Positions 26,569 to 35,340 of a DNA stretch of 51,827 nt are shown here, piece by piece (positions within the stretch are counted from its first letter, which is position 1; each line of letters begins with the position of its first letter). Source of the DNA: Bacteroidia bacterium (lineage in GTDB: Bacteria > Bacteroidota > Bacteroidia > M30B66); the NCBI GenBank assembly GCA_019695235.1, contig JAIBAI010000017.1:1-51827 (forward strand), written 5' to 3'. The position numbers and the translations under genes are program-made. The notes under the pieces were generated by a model. It was not told the DNA's origin. It saw nothing but the letters and a program-made list of their open reading frames with translations, and did not search any database.

Positions 26569-27105
26569 ATGAACAGCAATCAATTACTGGTGTTGGTTGA
26601 CGAAGAAGACCGGATGCTGGGCAGCATGGAGAAAATGCAAGCCCACCACGAAGGGCGGCTACACCGTGCGTTTTCAGTATTTATCTTTAACACAAAAGGA
26701 GAATGGTTGTTGCAACAACGAAGTGCGCAGAAATACCATTCTGCCAACTTGTGGTCCAATGCCTGTTGCAGTCACCCCGGGCCAAATGACGAAATTCTGT
26801 TAGCTGCCCAAAAGCGGCTTTATGAAGAAATGGGTTTGCGTTGTGCCTTACATCCCTTGTTTTCATTTACCTATAAAGTTCAGCTATGTGAAACCCTTAC
26901 AGAACATGAGTTCGACCATGTTTTCATAGGCATCTCAGACGAATTACCGGCAGCAAACACTGATGAAGTGGCCCAGTGGCGTTACATCAGTTATGCCGAT
27001 CTCTGCGCAGAATACAATGCAAATACTGAAAAATTCACTTATTGGTTTGGCCTCATTTTTCAGCAGGTAAATCAGGCAATGAAAAACATTACACCTACCC
27101 CATAG
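26569..27105 (+). CDS. idi: Isopentenyl-diphosphate delta-isomerase, type I
   Basis: The 178-residue Nudix-fold enzyme interconverts isopentenyl and dimethylallyl diphosphate, feeding carotenoid, quinone and other isoprenoid synthesis. The catalytic Cys is in the NACCSHP motif near residue 64, metal-binding histidines are in AHHEGRLHRA near 22-29, the Nudix-like glutamates in RLYEEMG near 85 and the catalytic Glu pair in TEHEFDHVF near 110. It is the second gene of a likely operon with the CarH-like regulator. No crtB, crtI or other carotenoid genes are in the window. Confidence 0.93.
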   Translation: MNSNQLLVLVDEEDRMLGSMEKMQAHHEGRLHRAFSVFIFNTKGEWLLQQRSAQKYHSANLWSNACCSHPGPNDEILLAAQKRLYEEMGLRCALHPLFSFTYKVQLCETLTEHEFDHVFIGISDELPAANTDEVAQWRYISYADLCAEYNANTEKFTYWFGLIFQQVNQAMKNITPTP

Positions 27106-27118
27106 GTGGTATAATGCT

Positions 27119-27982
27119 TTACAAGAGGGCTTCGAGCAAGCGCTTCAAATCTTCTACTTTGTTGGGATAACCTAACTTCTCATAGGCAATAATCAGGTTA
27201 CGAATCTGCCTTCTGATAATATCAACATTTGAGCAGGTTTCATAGAAACTCCTGATAGGGTCTAACTTGAGTTGTTTCAGAAAATCATCAATCTCTCTGC
27301 GACTAAAAACAGCGCCCCTGCTGAACGGATTGATATAAAACAAAATAGGTTCCTCCTCCCCCGGTTCCATCATTTCTGCCATTTCATCACGGTATGCCAG
27401 TATAAAATGCTCCGGAAGATTTACCCCAAATATTGGGATATTAAGCCCCTGGGCTAAAATCGAATACAGAATACTCAACAGCAAAGGATTTCCCTTTTTT
27501 GCCTCTAACACATTATTGATATATGAGTTCTGTGGCGCATGGTAATTACTGGTGTTGCCGCTGAAATTATGTACATCAAACAATATATGGTTGATAACCC
27601 GCACCTTCTCATACGCTGTAAGATTGGGGTTTAGTTCGAGCCAGATGTCCTTCCTGATAAGGTCAATCTGTCGTCTGACGCTTTCTTCATCCAAATCAGG
27701 GTACTGATACCGGGCAACGAGCAATGTACCATGCAACAAATCATCACCGCCGGTATGGGCCCAATCTGCTAAGGCCTCCCTGACATCATTGAATTGAATC
27801 GTCTGAATAATATCTTCAATTCTTGTTTGAAGAATATTGTTGAAAGTTGTTTCCCAAACATGCTCTAATGCTGGAATCACTTCCTGTCCGAGCGACAAAA
27901 GCTTATTCCTTATCTGCTCAAACACCTGATCATCAGGGTCTTCCAAAAGCATTATCAGTGCATTCAGCTCTTTTTCCTGCAT
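27119..27982 (-). CDS. SirB1/transglutaminase-like protein (Transglut_core2), probably non-catalytic
   Basis: The 287-residue protein has HEAT-like helices at the N-terminus (about 1-85) followed by a Transglut_core2 domain as in SirB1. The signature NVLEAKKGNPLLLSILYSILAQ (about 158-179) is followed by IPIFGVNLPEHFILAY with the conserved His near 193. Where true transglutaminase-like peptidases have Cys in the helix after GNP, this protein has Leu/Ser, so a peptidase activity is unlikely. SirB1 proteins have no firmly assigned role. Eight bases separate it from the nucleoside phosphorylase gene upstream on the same strand. Confidence 0.85.
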   Translation of the reverse strand: MQEKELNALIMLLEDPDDQVFEQIRNKLLSLGQEVIPALEHVWETTFNNILQTRIEDIIQTIQFNDVREALADWAHTGGDDLLHGTLLVARYQYPDLDEESVRRQIDLIRKDIWLELNPNLTAYEKVRVINHILFDVHNFSGNTSNYHAPQNSYINNVLEAKKGNPLLLSILYSILAQGLNIPIFGVNLPEHFILAYRDEMAEMMEPGEEEPILFYINPFSRGAVFSRREIDDFLKQLKLDPIRSFYETCSNVDIIRRQIRNLIIAYEKLGYPNKVEDLKRLLEALL

Positions 27983-27990
27983 TTCAGCCC

Positions 27991-28878
27991 TTATGCGGTA
28001 AGTTTGTCAAGCACATCTGTTATCAGGCTCTTGATAACTGGTTTGTAGTCGCGACTGTATTCAAGTGTGGCCCTGTTTGCAATAATGGCACATGCCGTGC
28101 ATGCCTTATGCCCCAGCATTTTCGACAAGCCATACAAAGCAGAAGTCTCCATTTCAAAATTGGTAATCCGGTAATCACCAGCATGAAAAGCCATCATGCG
28201 TTCATTTAAGTCGGCCACCAGAGGCTTTAGCCGCAGCGTGCGCCCCTGTGGGCCATAAAAACCACAAGCAGTGGCTGTAATGCCAACAAAATGCCCCTTG
28301 CTAAGTATGCTGAATAAATGCTTGTCCGCCTCTACCAGATAGGGTTTATTGAGTTCACCCGGTAATTGCAATGTGTTATTAATCGCGTTCAGGACCGATT
28401 TTTCCTGGTCATTCTCCTTGTAACCATAAAAATGCATCAATCCATCAAAGCCAAGCCCATGTGAGCTAACCACCACCGAATCAACAGGGATATCTTTCAT
28501 AAGGGTTCCGGAGGTGCCAATTCGCACAATATTGAGACAGGTGTGTTGCTTCTTGAGCAAACGCGTTTCAAGGTCAATATTCACCAATGCATCCAGCTCG
28601 TTCACCACTATATCAAGATTGTCAGTACCAATACCGGTAGAAAGTGCGCTAATGCGTTTACCTCTATAAGTTCCTGTATGGGTAACGAACTCCCGGTTTG
28701 CTACCTTGTGTTCGATATGGTCGAACTGCTCAGAAATGCGCTCAACACGCCCCTGGTCACCCACTACGATGACGGTTGGGGCTAATTGTTCAGGCCGGAG
28801 TTTCAAATGGTAAACACTGCCATCCGGGTTCAAAACCAATTCAGATGGTGCGATGGGGGTTTCTGACAATGGAATCAT
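27991..28878 (-). CDS. Nucleoside phosphorylase (uridine phosphorylase-like)
   Basis: A 295-residue member of the PNP/UDP phosphorylase family, which splits nucleosides with phosphate into base and ribose 1-phosphate. Visible features: the phosphate-binding GDQGRVERI near 40, STGIGTDNLDIVVNELDAL near 79, RIGTSGTL near 118 and the substrate-binding NFEMETSALYGLS near 235. I prefer ATG 28878 (MIPLSE) over an upstream TTG at 28911, because typical family members start close to the first strand. It is cotranscribed with the SirB1-like gene. The exact base specificity cannot be read from sequence. Confidence 0.87.
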   Translation of the reverse strand: MIPLSETPIAPSELVLNPDGSVYHLKLRPEQLAPTVIVVGDQGRVERISEQFDHIEHKVANREFVTHTGTYRGKRISALSTGIGTDNLDIVVNELDALVNIDLETRLLKKQHTCLNIVRIGTSGTLMKDIPVDSVVVSSHGLGFDGLMHFYGYKENDQEKSVLNAINNTLQLPGELNKPYLVEADKHLFSILSKGHFVGITATACGFYGPQGRTLRLKPLVADLNERMMAFHAGDYRITNFEMETSALYGLSKMLGHKACTACAIIANRATLEYSRDYKPVIKSLITDVLDKLTA

Positions 28879-28991
28879 GTTCCAAATTAAGCAAAATTCT
28901 TCATCCGGCAAACAACAGTAAAAAAGTGCTTTTCAGCACGCTCCTGTTATTTATTCTGCATGGTACTCCCCAACCTGTTTGTGCAAGAATT

Positions 28992-29714
28992 TCAACGCTT
29001 GAAAATACCGTATTTCAGGATGCAATATATCGCACGGAAACCATCTTTCCAGCCAATTTTCTTGCCTTCTTCATAGGTACGGCCATAATACGAAATACCA
29101 ACTTCATAAATACGCACATTTGCCACTTGTGAAATCTTAGCCGTTACTTCCGGTTCAAAACCAAAGCGTTTCTCACGCAATTGCAACGACTGAATCATAC
29201 GGGTGTCAAACAATTTGTAACAGGTTTCCATATCGGTAAGATTCCGGTTGGTAAACATATTCGACAGGAAGGTCAGGAATTTGTTTCCGATGGTATGCCA
29301 GAAAAACAAAATCCTGTGGGGTTTACCACCAACAAAACGTGAGCCGTAAACCACATCTGCAAAGCCATTGAGCACCGGGCCCAATAAAATGTTGTATTCC
29401 TGCGGGTCATATTCCAAATCGGCATCCTGAATAACCAGATACTCACCACTGGCATGAGCAATTCCGGTGTGAAGCGCCGCCCCCTTGCCCATATTCTTCT
29501 CATGTTCAAGAAATTGAATAGGGAAATCTGCATTCCGGCCCATGTAATCACGCACTGCCTCACTGGTAGCATCGGTCGAGCAATCGTTTACAACAATAAC
29601 TTCTTTATTAATATCACGCTGGAGCTTCACTTCCTTCACCTTGTCAAGAATCAGGTGAATGGTGCGGGCTTCGTTATAGGCCGGGATGATAATTGAAAGG
29701 GTGCGGAAAACCAT
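28992..29714 (-). CDS. Glycosyltransferase family 2 (dolichyl/polyprenyl-phosphate mannosyltransferase-like)
   Basis: A 240-residue GT2 enzyme with the nucleotide-sugar pattern IIIPAYNEARTI near 8, VVNDCSTDATSE near 41, KNMGKGAALHTGIAHA near 73 and the DxD motif in IQDADLEYDP near 95. The later GSRFVGG and LTDMETCYKLFDT segments match the DPM1-like subgroup that moves a sugar to a polyprenyl phosphate. There are no C-terminal membrane helices. A -7 box lies 14 bases before the ATG. The two sugar-nucleotide genes at 31067-33414 lie upstream on the same strand, but the SpmAB gene intervenes. Confidence 0.88.
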   Translation of the reverse strand: MVFRTLSIIIPAYNEARTIHLILDKVKEVKLQRDINKEVIVVNDCSTDATSEAVRDYMGRNADFPIQFLEHEKNMGKGAALHTGIAHASGEYLVIQDADLEYDPQEYNILLGPVLNGFADVVYGSRFVGGKPHRILFFWHTIGNKFLTFLSNMFTNRNLTDMETCYKLFDTRMIQSLQLREKRFGFEPEVTAKISQVANVRIYEVGISYYGRTYEEGKKIGWKDGFRAIYCILKYGIFKR

Positions 29715-29728
29715 TGGTCAAATTTCGG

Positions 29729-29736
29729 CAAACCTA
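29729..29736 (-). promoter_or_regulatory. -7 box of the GT2 gene
   Basis: TAGGTTTG on the minus strand, 14 bases before the ATG at 29714; no TTG at -33. The leader would be short. Confidence 0.45.
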
Positions 29737-29755
29737 AGTAAATTCATTTAATGCC

Positions 29756-31036
29756 TTAGCCGAAAAACATATAGGCCAAACCAATTGAAGTGAGAATACC
29801 TGCTAAATCTGCCAGTAACATGGTACCTACGGCATAACGGGTATTACTGATACCAACTGCCCCAAAATAAACAGCAATTACGTAAAAAGTAGTATCTGAT
29901 GAACCCTGCAAAATACACGAAAGCCTTCCGGCGAAAGAGTCCGGACCATAGGTTTCCATTGCAGAAATCATCATCCCCCTGGCGCCACTGCCACTCAATG
30001 GCTTAATTAATGCAGTGGGCAAACCATCTACAAACCGGGTGTCAAAACCGAGCATCGCAAAAAACTGCTTCATCCCCTGGATAACGATTTCAAAAGTGCC
30101 GCTTGTGCGTAACATGCTGATAGCAACCAAAATACCTACCAGATAGGGAATGATTTTCACAGCAGTTTCAAAGCCACCTTTGGCCCCATCTACAAATGCT
30201 TCAAACAGGTTGATTTTCTTATACAATCCGCCCACAACAATGGCTAAGAAAATAAATAAAATCAGCCCATTACTCAACAAGCCTGAAAATGATGCCAAGC
30301 CCTCAGGAGCAAGCGTGCGGGTATAAACCACCAGACTGATAATCAGCATTGAAATGCCACCTAACCAAAGAATTACGGGCAGGTTCATCAGGTTTATTTT
30401 TTGCCTGAACGACACCAATAACAAGGCAGCCAATGTTGCAACAAAGGTGGCAATCAAACACGGTACAAAGATGTCGGTCGGGCTTTCAGCAAGCAATGCC
30501 GCCCTTGCAGCAATAATGCTTACCGGAATAAGTGTAAGCCCGGATGCGTGCAAGCAAAGAAACATGATTTGCGCATCACTCGCCCGGTTCTTGTCAGGAT
30601 TGGTTTCCTGAAGGCTTTGCATGGCCCTGATGCCAAATGGGGTGGCCGCATTGTCAAGCCCAAGCAGGTTGGCCGAGAAATTCATCATCATGTGCCCCAT
30701 GGCCGGATGATCTTTTGGCAAACCGGGGAAAAGTCTTGAAAAAAATGGAGCTATAATGCGTGAAAGTAGGTTTATACCGCCTGCCTGCTCAGCAATGCGC
30801 ATCAAACCCATAAACAAGGCCATAATACCAATCAGCTTAATACAGATTTGCACAGCAGTATTACAAGTTTCAATAAGGCCGTCAGCCCCGGGAGGATGTG
30901 CCTGCGCATAGGCATCGGTAGATTTACCCGTTACCATGTACGAGAATACCGCCGGGTCACCAGTCTGGTACCACTGAAACCCTGCTACCAGCAAAGCGCA
31001 GATGATAAATGCCGACCAGATTCTACTTAATGCCAT
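29756..31036 (-). CDS. SpmA-SpmB fusion protein (nucleoside recognition/Gate domains)
   Basis: A 426-residue membrane protein that joins homologues of Bacillus SpmA (about 1-215, with GLDNAATPFGIRAMQSLQ near 128) and SpmB (about 240-426, with SGSGARGMMISAMETYG near 345 and QGSSDTTFYVIAVYFG near 376). In Bacillus these two proteins act in spore core dehydration; in non-spore-forming Bacteroidota the fused form is common and its substrate is unknown. Each half carries a Gate (nucleoside recognition) domain as in nucleoside transporters and FeoB. About eight membrane helices are predicted. It lies 30 bases downstream of the epimerase gene. Confidence 0.9.
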   Translation of the reverse strand: MALSRIWSAFIICALLVAGFQWYQTGDPAVFSYMVTGKSTDAYAQAHPPGADGLIETCNTAVQICIKLIGIMALFMGLMRIAEQAGGINLLSRIIAPFFSRLFPGLPKDHPAMGHMMMNFSANLLGLDNAATPFGIRAMQSLQETNPDKNRASDAQIMFLCLHASGLTLIPVSIIAARAALLAESPTDIFVPCLIATFVATLAALLLVSFRQKINLMNLPVILWLGGISMLIISLVVYTRTLAPEGLASFSGLLSNGLILFIFLAIVVGGLYKKINLFEAFVDGAKGGFETAVKIIPYLVGILVAISMLRTSGTFEIVIQGMKQFFAMLGFDTRFVDGLPTALIKPLSGSGARGMMISAMETYGPDSFAGRLSCILQGSSDTTFYVIAVYFGAVGISNTRYAVGTMLLADLAGILTSIGLAYMFFG

Positions 31037-31066
31037 TGTAAATACAAATCACTTACAAGTAAAAAA

Positions 31067-32056
31067 CTATAAAAGAGACTGATATCCTTTAATAAGTTCA
31101 CGGTTTGCAGCATACCATTTGAAGGTCCGGGCAACGCCTTCTGATAAATTGATTGCCGGACGGTATCCCAGCGCTGCAATTTTTGAAATATCAGGGCACC
31201 TTCTACTTACTGAGCCGGCGGTAACTGGCTGATGTACTACCTCAAACTTCCGGTTTAAGTTCCGGAAAACTTCTGCAACCACTTGATTTATTGAAACTTC
31301 CTCAGGGTTTCCTAAATGATAAATTTCACGATGCCCCCCCAATTGATACATGGTAATAAATGCGTCAACCAGGTCATCTACGTAACAAAAAGCCCTTGTT
31401 TCCTCCCCATTTCCTTGAATGGGGAAGCTCAGAAGGCCTTCCGGCTGTTCTTCAGCCATATCTAAGGCACGTAGAATAAACTGTGGAATCACATGCTTGC
31501 TGCCCATATCCGGACCATAAATATTATGTGGCCTGAAAATCTGAAGCTTGGTAAAGAAATCACGATGAAAATTCATGGCAATCACTTCAGATATCAACTT
31601 GCTGGCCCCGTATGAATAGCGGGGGTTTGATGGGTCGGGTACTTTTAACACCTCTGTCTCAGGGGTAGGTACAATAGCCGGTGCTTGATAAGCCTCAGCA
31701 CTTGAGGCAATAACCAACTCCCGGATGTTGTTTTGATAACAGGCATCAACTACGTTAAACATACCAAGTACCCCGACTTCTAAAATTTTATCCGGAATGG
31801 TATAAAAGTTTTCCGTTCCGTTGATTGCAGCCAAATGAAATACTGCCCTACAACCCCGAAATGCCTCACTCAGCGCTTCCTTGTCAAGAATATCAACCGT
31901 AGCCAATAATACTTCATCAAGCCCATCAAGTCGCTCCGGAATGCCACGTGTGAAATTATCAACGGCCACTACCTGATAGCCTGCTGTAACAAGTCTTTTG
32001 ACCAGATAGGCCCCAATAAAACCGGCCGCCCCGGTTACCGCAATTCTATTCTCCAT
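31067..32056 (-). CDS. NAD-dependent nucleotide-sugar epimerase/dehydratase (SDR)
   Basis: The 329-residue extended short-chain dehydrogenase has the NAD-binding motif TGAAGFIG at residues 8-15, DNFTRG near 38 and the catalytic YSYGASK (Tyr-x3-Lys) near 149-153 with an upstream ASSAEAY. The FRPHNIYGPDMG segment near 176 is typical of UDP-hexose 4-epimerases and related dehydratases acting on nucleotide sugars. It is five bases downstream of a nucleotide-sugar dehydrogenase gene, so the two probably act in sequence on one sugar nucleotide for surface polysaccharide. The substrate is not readable from sequence. Confidence 0.88.
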   Translation of the reverse strand: MENRIAVTGAAGFIGAYLVKRLVTAGYQVVAVDNFTRGIPERLDGLDEVLLATVDILDKEALSEAFRGCRAVFHLAAINGTENFYTIPDKILEVGVLGMFNVVDACYQNNIRELVIASSAEAYQAPAIVPTPETEVLKVPDPSNPRYSYGASKLISEVIAMNFHRDFFTKLQIFRPHNIYGPDMGSKHVIPQFILRALDMAEEQPEGLLSFPIQGNGEETRAFCYVDDLVDAFITMYQLGGHREIYHLGNPEEVSINQVVAEVFRNLNRKFEVVHQPVTAGSVSRRCPDISKIAALGYRPAINLSEGVARTFKWYAANRELIKGYQSLL

Positions 32057-32061
32057 GATTC

Positions 32062-33414
32062 CTATTTTCTATGCTGAAAATTGTTAAACGCTGCGTGATT
32101 GCCTAAAACCACATACCTGTTAGCATATTCAGGCGCATCAAAGGCATTAAAATTATTCCAGTAATCATATACCAGCCGTGGTTGAGCACCTTTGTCAAAT
32201 ATTTCAGCCCATGGGATGCGCTTAAACGATGGATGATTGTTGGCAATCACAACCAAATCAAACTTACCTGCCTCTTCCACAATATCTGACACATACAACA
32301 ATCCAAGTGCTTCGATTGCCTTGCGGTCTAATTTAGGGTCATAACCCGCAAAACTGGCATCTTTAAATGTGTCTTTTAGTGCTGTTAATACTTCCAATGA
32401 CATAGAACCACGCAGGTCATCGGTCTCCGGATAACCTTTAAAGGTAAGGCCTGCCAATAAGATTCGCTTTGGCCCCTCCGCTTGCAATTGTCTAAATGCC
32501 GCGGCAATAAACTGAACCGTCTCTGCCGGTTGACGCTCGTTCACCAAACGTGCTGATGCAGTAACATCCAGCCCTGTATCAAGCCCAAATAATTGTGCAC
32601 TCTGATTGAGGATATGCGGGTCCTTTTCTAAGCAGGGCCCTCCTACCAGCCCCGGTAATGCAACATTGGTTCGCGGATAACCCAATTTACCCCCATTGAT
32701 TACTTCGTAAGCATTGATTCCGGCTACATCACAAACCCGCGCAACCTCATTGCCAAACGAGAATATAACATCACGGTATGTATTGTCTACCAGCTTAATC
32801 ATCTCAGCTGTCTCTAATGTAGAAACCTTAATGGTAGTCGGGGTGAGTCGCCCGAACAAAATAGCACAGCGCTCCCTGGTTTCAATATCATCTGCCCCAA
32901 TTACCTGAGGCAGGTAATGTAACTCTTTCAATGCCAGACCCTCAAGGGTTCGCTCTGGACAAACCGCAATCTCAAACCGTTTGCCGGTGGCTTCCAATAT
33001 TGGCCGGATAACTTTCCGTGCCGTACCCAGCCTCACCGTTGACCGAAGTATTACCAGGTCACCATCCTGCATTATTTCAGCAATTTGCCTTGTGGCATTC
33101 TCAATCATATCTAAGCGTATGTCTCCGCTCTTGCTCAAAGGTGTACCAACGGTTATGATAAAAGTTGTCGGCTTGAAAGGAATCGCATGCTGGTCTTTCG
33201 AAAATGAAAAATTATTTTTTCGTAATGCAGAGCGTATTTCCGCCTCTAAACCCTCCTCAAAAAAGGTGGGCTCTGCCTTGCTCAACTTGTCTAATACCTC
33301 CTGGCGCACCTCAAGGCCATGCACCTTATATCCGGCATTGGCAAGGCTTACTGCCAATGTCATACCTACATATCCCAAACCCAACACACAAATGCGTTCC
33401 TGATGTGTTACCAT
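32062..33414 (-). CDS. UDP-sugar 6-dehydrogenase (WecC/UDP-glucose-GDP-mannose dehydrogenase family)
   Basis: A 450-residue NAD-dependent enzyme that oxidises the C6 alcohol of a nucleotide sugar to a uronic acid. The N-terminal Rossmann motif is GLGYVGMTLA near 11-20, the middle domain has KLVDNTYRDVIF near 225, and the catalytic Cys is in GGPCLEKDP near 275. The UDP-binding C-terminal domain includes LLAGLTFKGYPETDDLRGS near 335. I set the start at ATG 33414 (MVTHQERIC), which places the Rossmann motif near the N-terminus; the frame stays open to 33573 but that part would overlap ribD on the other strand. It forms an operon with the epimerase gene. Confidence 0.9.
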   Translation of the reverse strand: MVTHQERICVLGLGYVGMTLAVSLANAGYKVHGLEVRQEVLDKLSKAEPTFFEEGLEAEIRSALRKNNFSFSKDQHAIPFKPTTFIITVGTPLSKSGDIRLDMIENATRQIAEIMQDGDLVILRSTVRLGTARKVIRPILEATGKRFEIAVCPERTLEGLALKELHYLPQVIGADDIETRERCAILFGRLTPTTIKVSTLETAEMIKLVDNTYRDVIFSFGNEVARVCDVAGINAYEVINGGKLGYPRTNVALPGLVGGPCLEKDPHILNQSAQLFGLDTGLDVTASARLVNERQPAETVQFIAAAFRQLQAEGPKRILLAGLTFKGYPETDDLRGSMSLEVLTALKDTFKDASFAGYDPKLDRKAIEALGLLYVSDIVEEAGKFDLVVIANNHPSFKRIPWAEIFDKGAQPRLVYDYWNNFNAFDAPEYANRYVVLGNHAAFNNFQHRK

Positions 33415-33483
33415 ATTTTCAAATTCTGATGCAAAATAACAACAGTTAAGCAAACAATCTGCATCCGGGCTGAATATGCCTGA

Positions 33484-34575
33484 ATGAAAACCAAATTCGC
33501 TTATTTTGCTGCCTTGGAAACGCCGGAAATCAGGTTTATGCAAAGGGCCATCGAACTGGCCGGATTCGGACAAGGCTTTGTAAGTCCGAACCCCATGGTA
33601 GGTTGCGTGATAACTTCAGGCAGTAAAATCATAGGCGAAGGTTTTCATGCAAAATACGGCATGCCTCATGCCGAAGTCAATGCAATTAATGCTGTTACAC
33701 AAAAAGATTTATTACCCGACTCAACCCTTTATGTTAGCCTTGAACCGTGCAGCCACACAGGTAAAACCCCTCCATGCACCAATCTGATTCTCCAAAGCGG
33801 CATACGAAAGGTTGTCGTAGCTGCCGAAGACCCCAATCCCAAGGTGGCTGGTAGTGGCATACGATTGCTCCGGGAAGCCGGCCTGGAGGTACAGACAGGT
33901 ATTTTACAAAATGAAGCCCAGTTCATAAACAGACGCTTCTTCACCTTCCATCAGGAAAAGCGGCCATATATCATCCTGCGCTGGGCCGAAAGTGCCGATG
34001 GATTCTGTGATCATGACAGAAGCAGCACAAAACGTGAAAGTATCCCGGTATCAGGCATATTATCACGCCAATTAAGCCACATCTGGCGCACACAGGAACA
34101 GGCTATCTTGGTAGGAGCACAGACTGTTCTCACCGACGACCCTTCTCTCACACCGAGGTTATGGCCGGGCAAACCACCGCTGAGAATACTTTTCGACCCT
34201 TCACTCCGGGCGCCTGAAAACAGTCAGTTGCTACAAGACGGTTACGAAACATTGGTTTTCAATCATTTAAAATCTGAACAATCTGTTGCCTGCACCTGGA
34301 TAAAAATAGATACGGAGCAGGATTTTATTGAAGCCTTGAAAGAAGAACTTTACAGCCGGAAAATACTCTCATTCATGGTTGAAGGTGGCCCCGAAACATT
34401 GAGGCGTTTTTTAGCTATTGGCGCTTGGGATGAGATCAGACGTTTTCGTTCGCCAAACCTTATTACTAAAGGAGTTTCGGCACCTCAGTTAAATGTGCCC
34501 CCGGATATATCACAGGCCTCGGGTGATGATACCTTAGAGGTTTTCTTCAAGCCCTTCTCAAAGCTTATCGGCTAA
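33484..34575 (+). CDS. ribD: Bifunctional riboflavin biosynthesis deaminase/reductase RibD
   Basis: This 363-residue enzyme performs two steps of riboflavin synthesis: deamination of the pyrimidine and reduction of the ribose. The zinc motif HAEVNAI near residue 61 and PCSHTGKTPPC near 86-96 belong to the deaminase half; the reductase half begins near 155 (RPYIILRWAESADG) and ends with a NADPH-binding VEGGPETLRRF near 299. The first 18 residues are unusual; TTG 33514 or ATG 33538 (MQRAIELA) could be the true start. The 3' end overlaps the opposing HAD gene by 18 bases. Other rib genes are not nearby. Confidence 0.93.
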   Translation: MKTKFAYFAALETPEIRFMQRAIELAGFGQGFVSPNPMVGCVITSGSKIIGEGFHAKYGMPHAEVNAINAVTQKDLLPDSTLYVSLEPCSHTGKTPPCTNLILQSGIRKVVVAAEDPNPKVAGSGIRLLREAGLEVQTGILQNEAQFINRRFFTFHQEKRPYIILRWAESADGFCDHDRSSTKRESIPVSGILSRQLSHIWRTQEQAILVGAQTVLTDDPSLTPRLWPGKPPLRILFDPSLRAPENSQLLQDGYETLVFNHLKSEQSVACTWIKIDTEQDFIEALKEELYSRKILSFMVEGGPETLRRFLAIGAWDEIRRFRSPNLITKGVSAPQLNVPPDISQASGDDTLEVFFKPFSKLIG

Positions 34576-35190
34576 AAAAACCGGCAGGTCTTCTTTTTGC
34601 AAATGATGACTTAACATTCCGCACGACCGGGCTGCCATCACATGTTGAATGCTGTCATCAATAAATAATGTTGTTGCCGCATCCAGCCCTGCATCATTTA
34701 GCACATGCTCAAAAATAACAATATCGGGTTTGCGCATTCCTACCTGATATGAATAATAGTATTTCTCAAAATAGCCTGCCAGTGAATCCAGTCCAAATGT
34801 ACTTTTTAAATAGTTGTTGAAACTACGAATATGCAGGTCATTGGTATTCGACAATAGAAAAGTACGATGGTTCAATGCTGCTTTTTCTAAAATGAACAAA
34901 CGCTCCTCGGGCAAATCAAGTAAGATAGAATTCCATGCATCAATTATCTGCTCTTCAGTAACCTCAGGGGGTAGCTGTGTTTTCAGTTGCTGAACAAACG
35001 CCGATGAACTTATTTTTCCCTTTTCGTAATCATCAAAAAGTGCCTGCTGGCGGGCCTGAGAAAACTTTTGCTGGAAATCTTCAAGTCCGAGCCGTTCAAA
35101 TGCCTTTACCGGAAGCTGGTAATCAATGTTGAGTATAACTCCGCCTAAATCGAATATAATGTTTGCAATGTGTTGTCCTTGGTAAATCAT
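34558..35190 (-). CDS. HAD-superfamily hydrolase (subfamily IA phosphatase)
   Basis: A 210-residue HAD hydrolase. Motif I is IIFDLGGVILN (about 11-21), in which the second Asp position is Gly, as in the epoxide hydrolase/haloacid-like GGV subgroup; motif II is LLSNTND near 112; motif III Lys is in VGMRKPDIVIF near 151; motif IV is FIDDSIQHV near 176. The cap is the small helical type after motif I. The substrate is unknown; small sugar phosphates or FMN are typical for this subgroup. The position against ribD is suggestive but the genes are convergent and overlap by 18 bases. Confidence 0.87.
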   Translation of the reverse strand: MIYQGQHIANIIFDLGGVILNIDYQLPVKAFERLGLEDFQQKFSQARQQALFDDYEKGKISSSAFVQQLKTQLPPEVTEEQIIDAWNSILLDLPEERLFILEKAALNHRTFLLSNTNDLHIRSFNNYLKSTFGLDSLAGYFEKYYYSYQVGMRKPDIVIFEHVLNDAGLDAATTLFIDDSIQHVMAARSCGMLSHHLQKEDLPVFLADKL

Positions 35191-35214
35191 CTGTGTATTT
35201 GAGAAAAAATAATA

Positions 35215-35245
35215 TTGACTTGTTGGGTTCGAAGGTTTACATTTG
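35215..35245 (+). promoter_or_regulatory. Promoter of tRNA-Ile2
   Basis: TTG (35215-35217), 20 bases, TACATTTG (35238-35245), ending 12 bases before the tRNA 5' end. Confidence 0.82.
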
Positions 35246-35257
35246 CCGTCCTTTTGA

Positions 35258-35333
<76 letters not shown>

Positions 35334-35340
35334 CCCCCAC

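Noticed and set aside
32981-33403. Plus-strand frame of 140 codons
   Set aside because: Antisense to the Rossmann domain of the UDP-sugar dehydrogenase; no recognisable domain.
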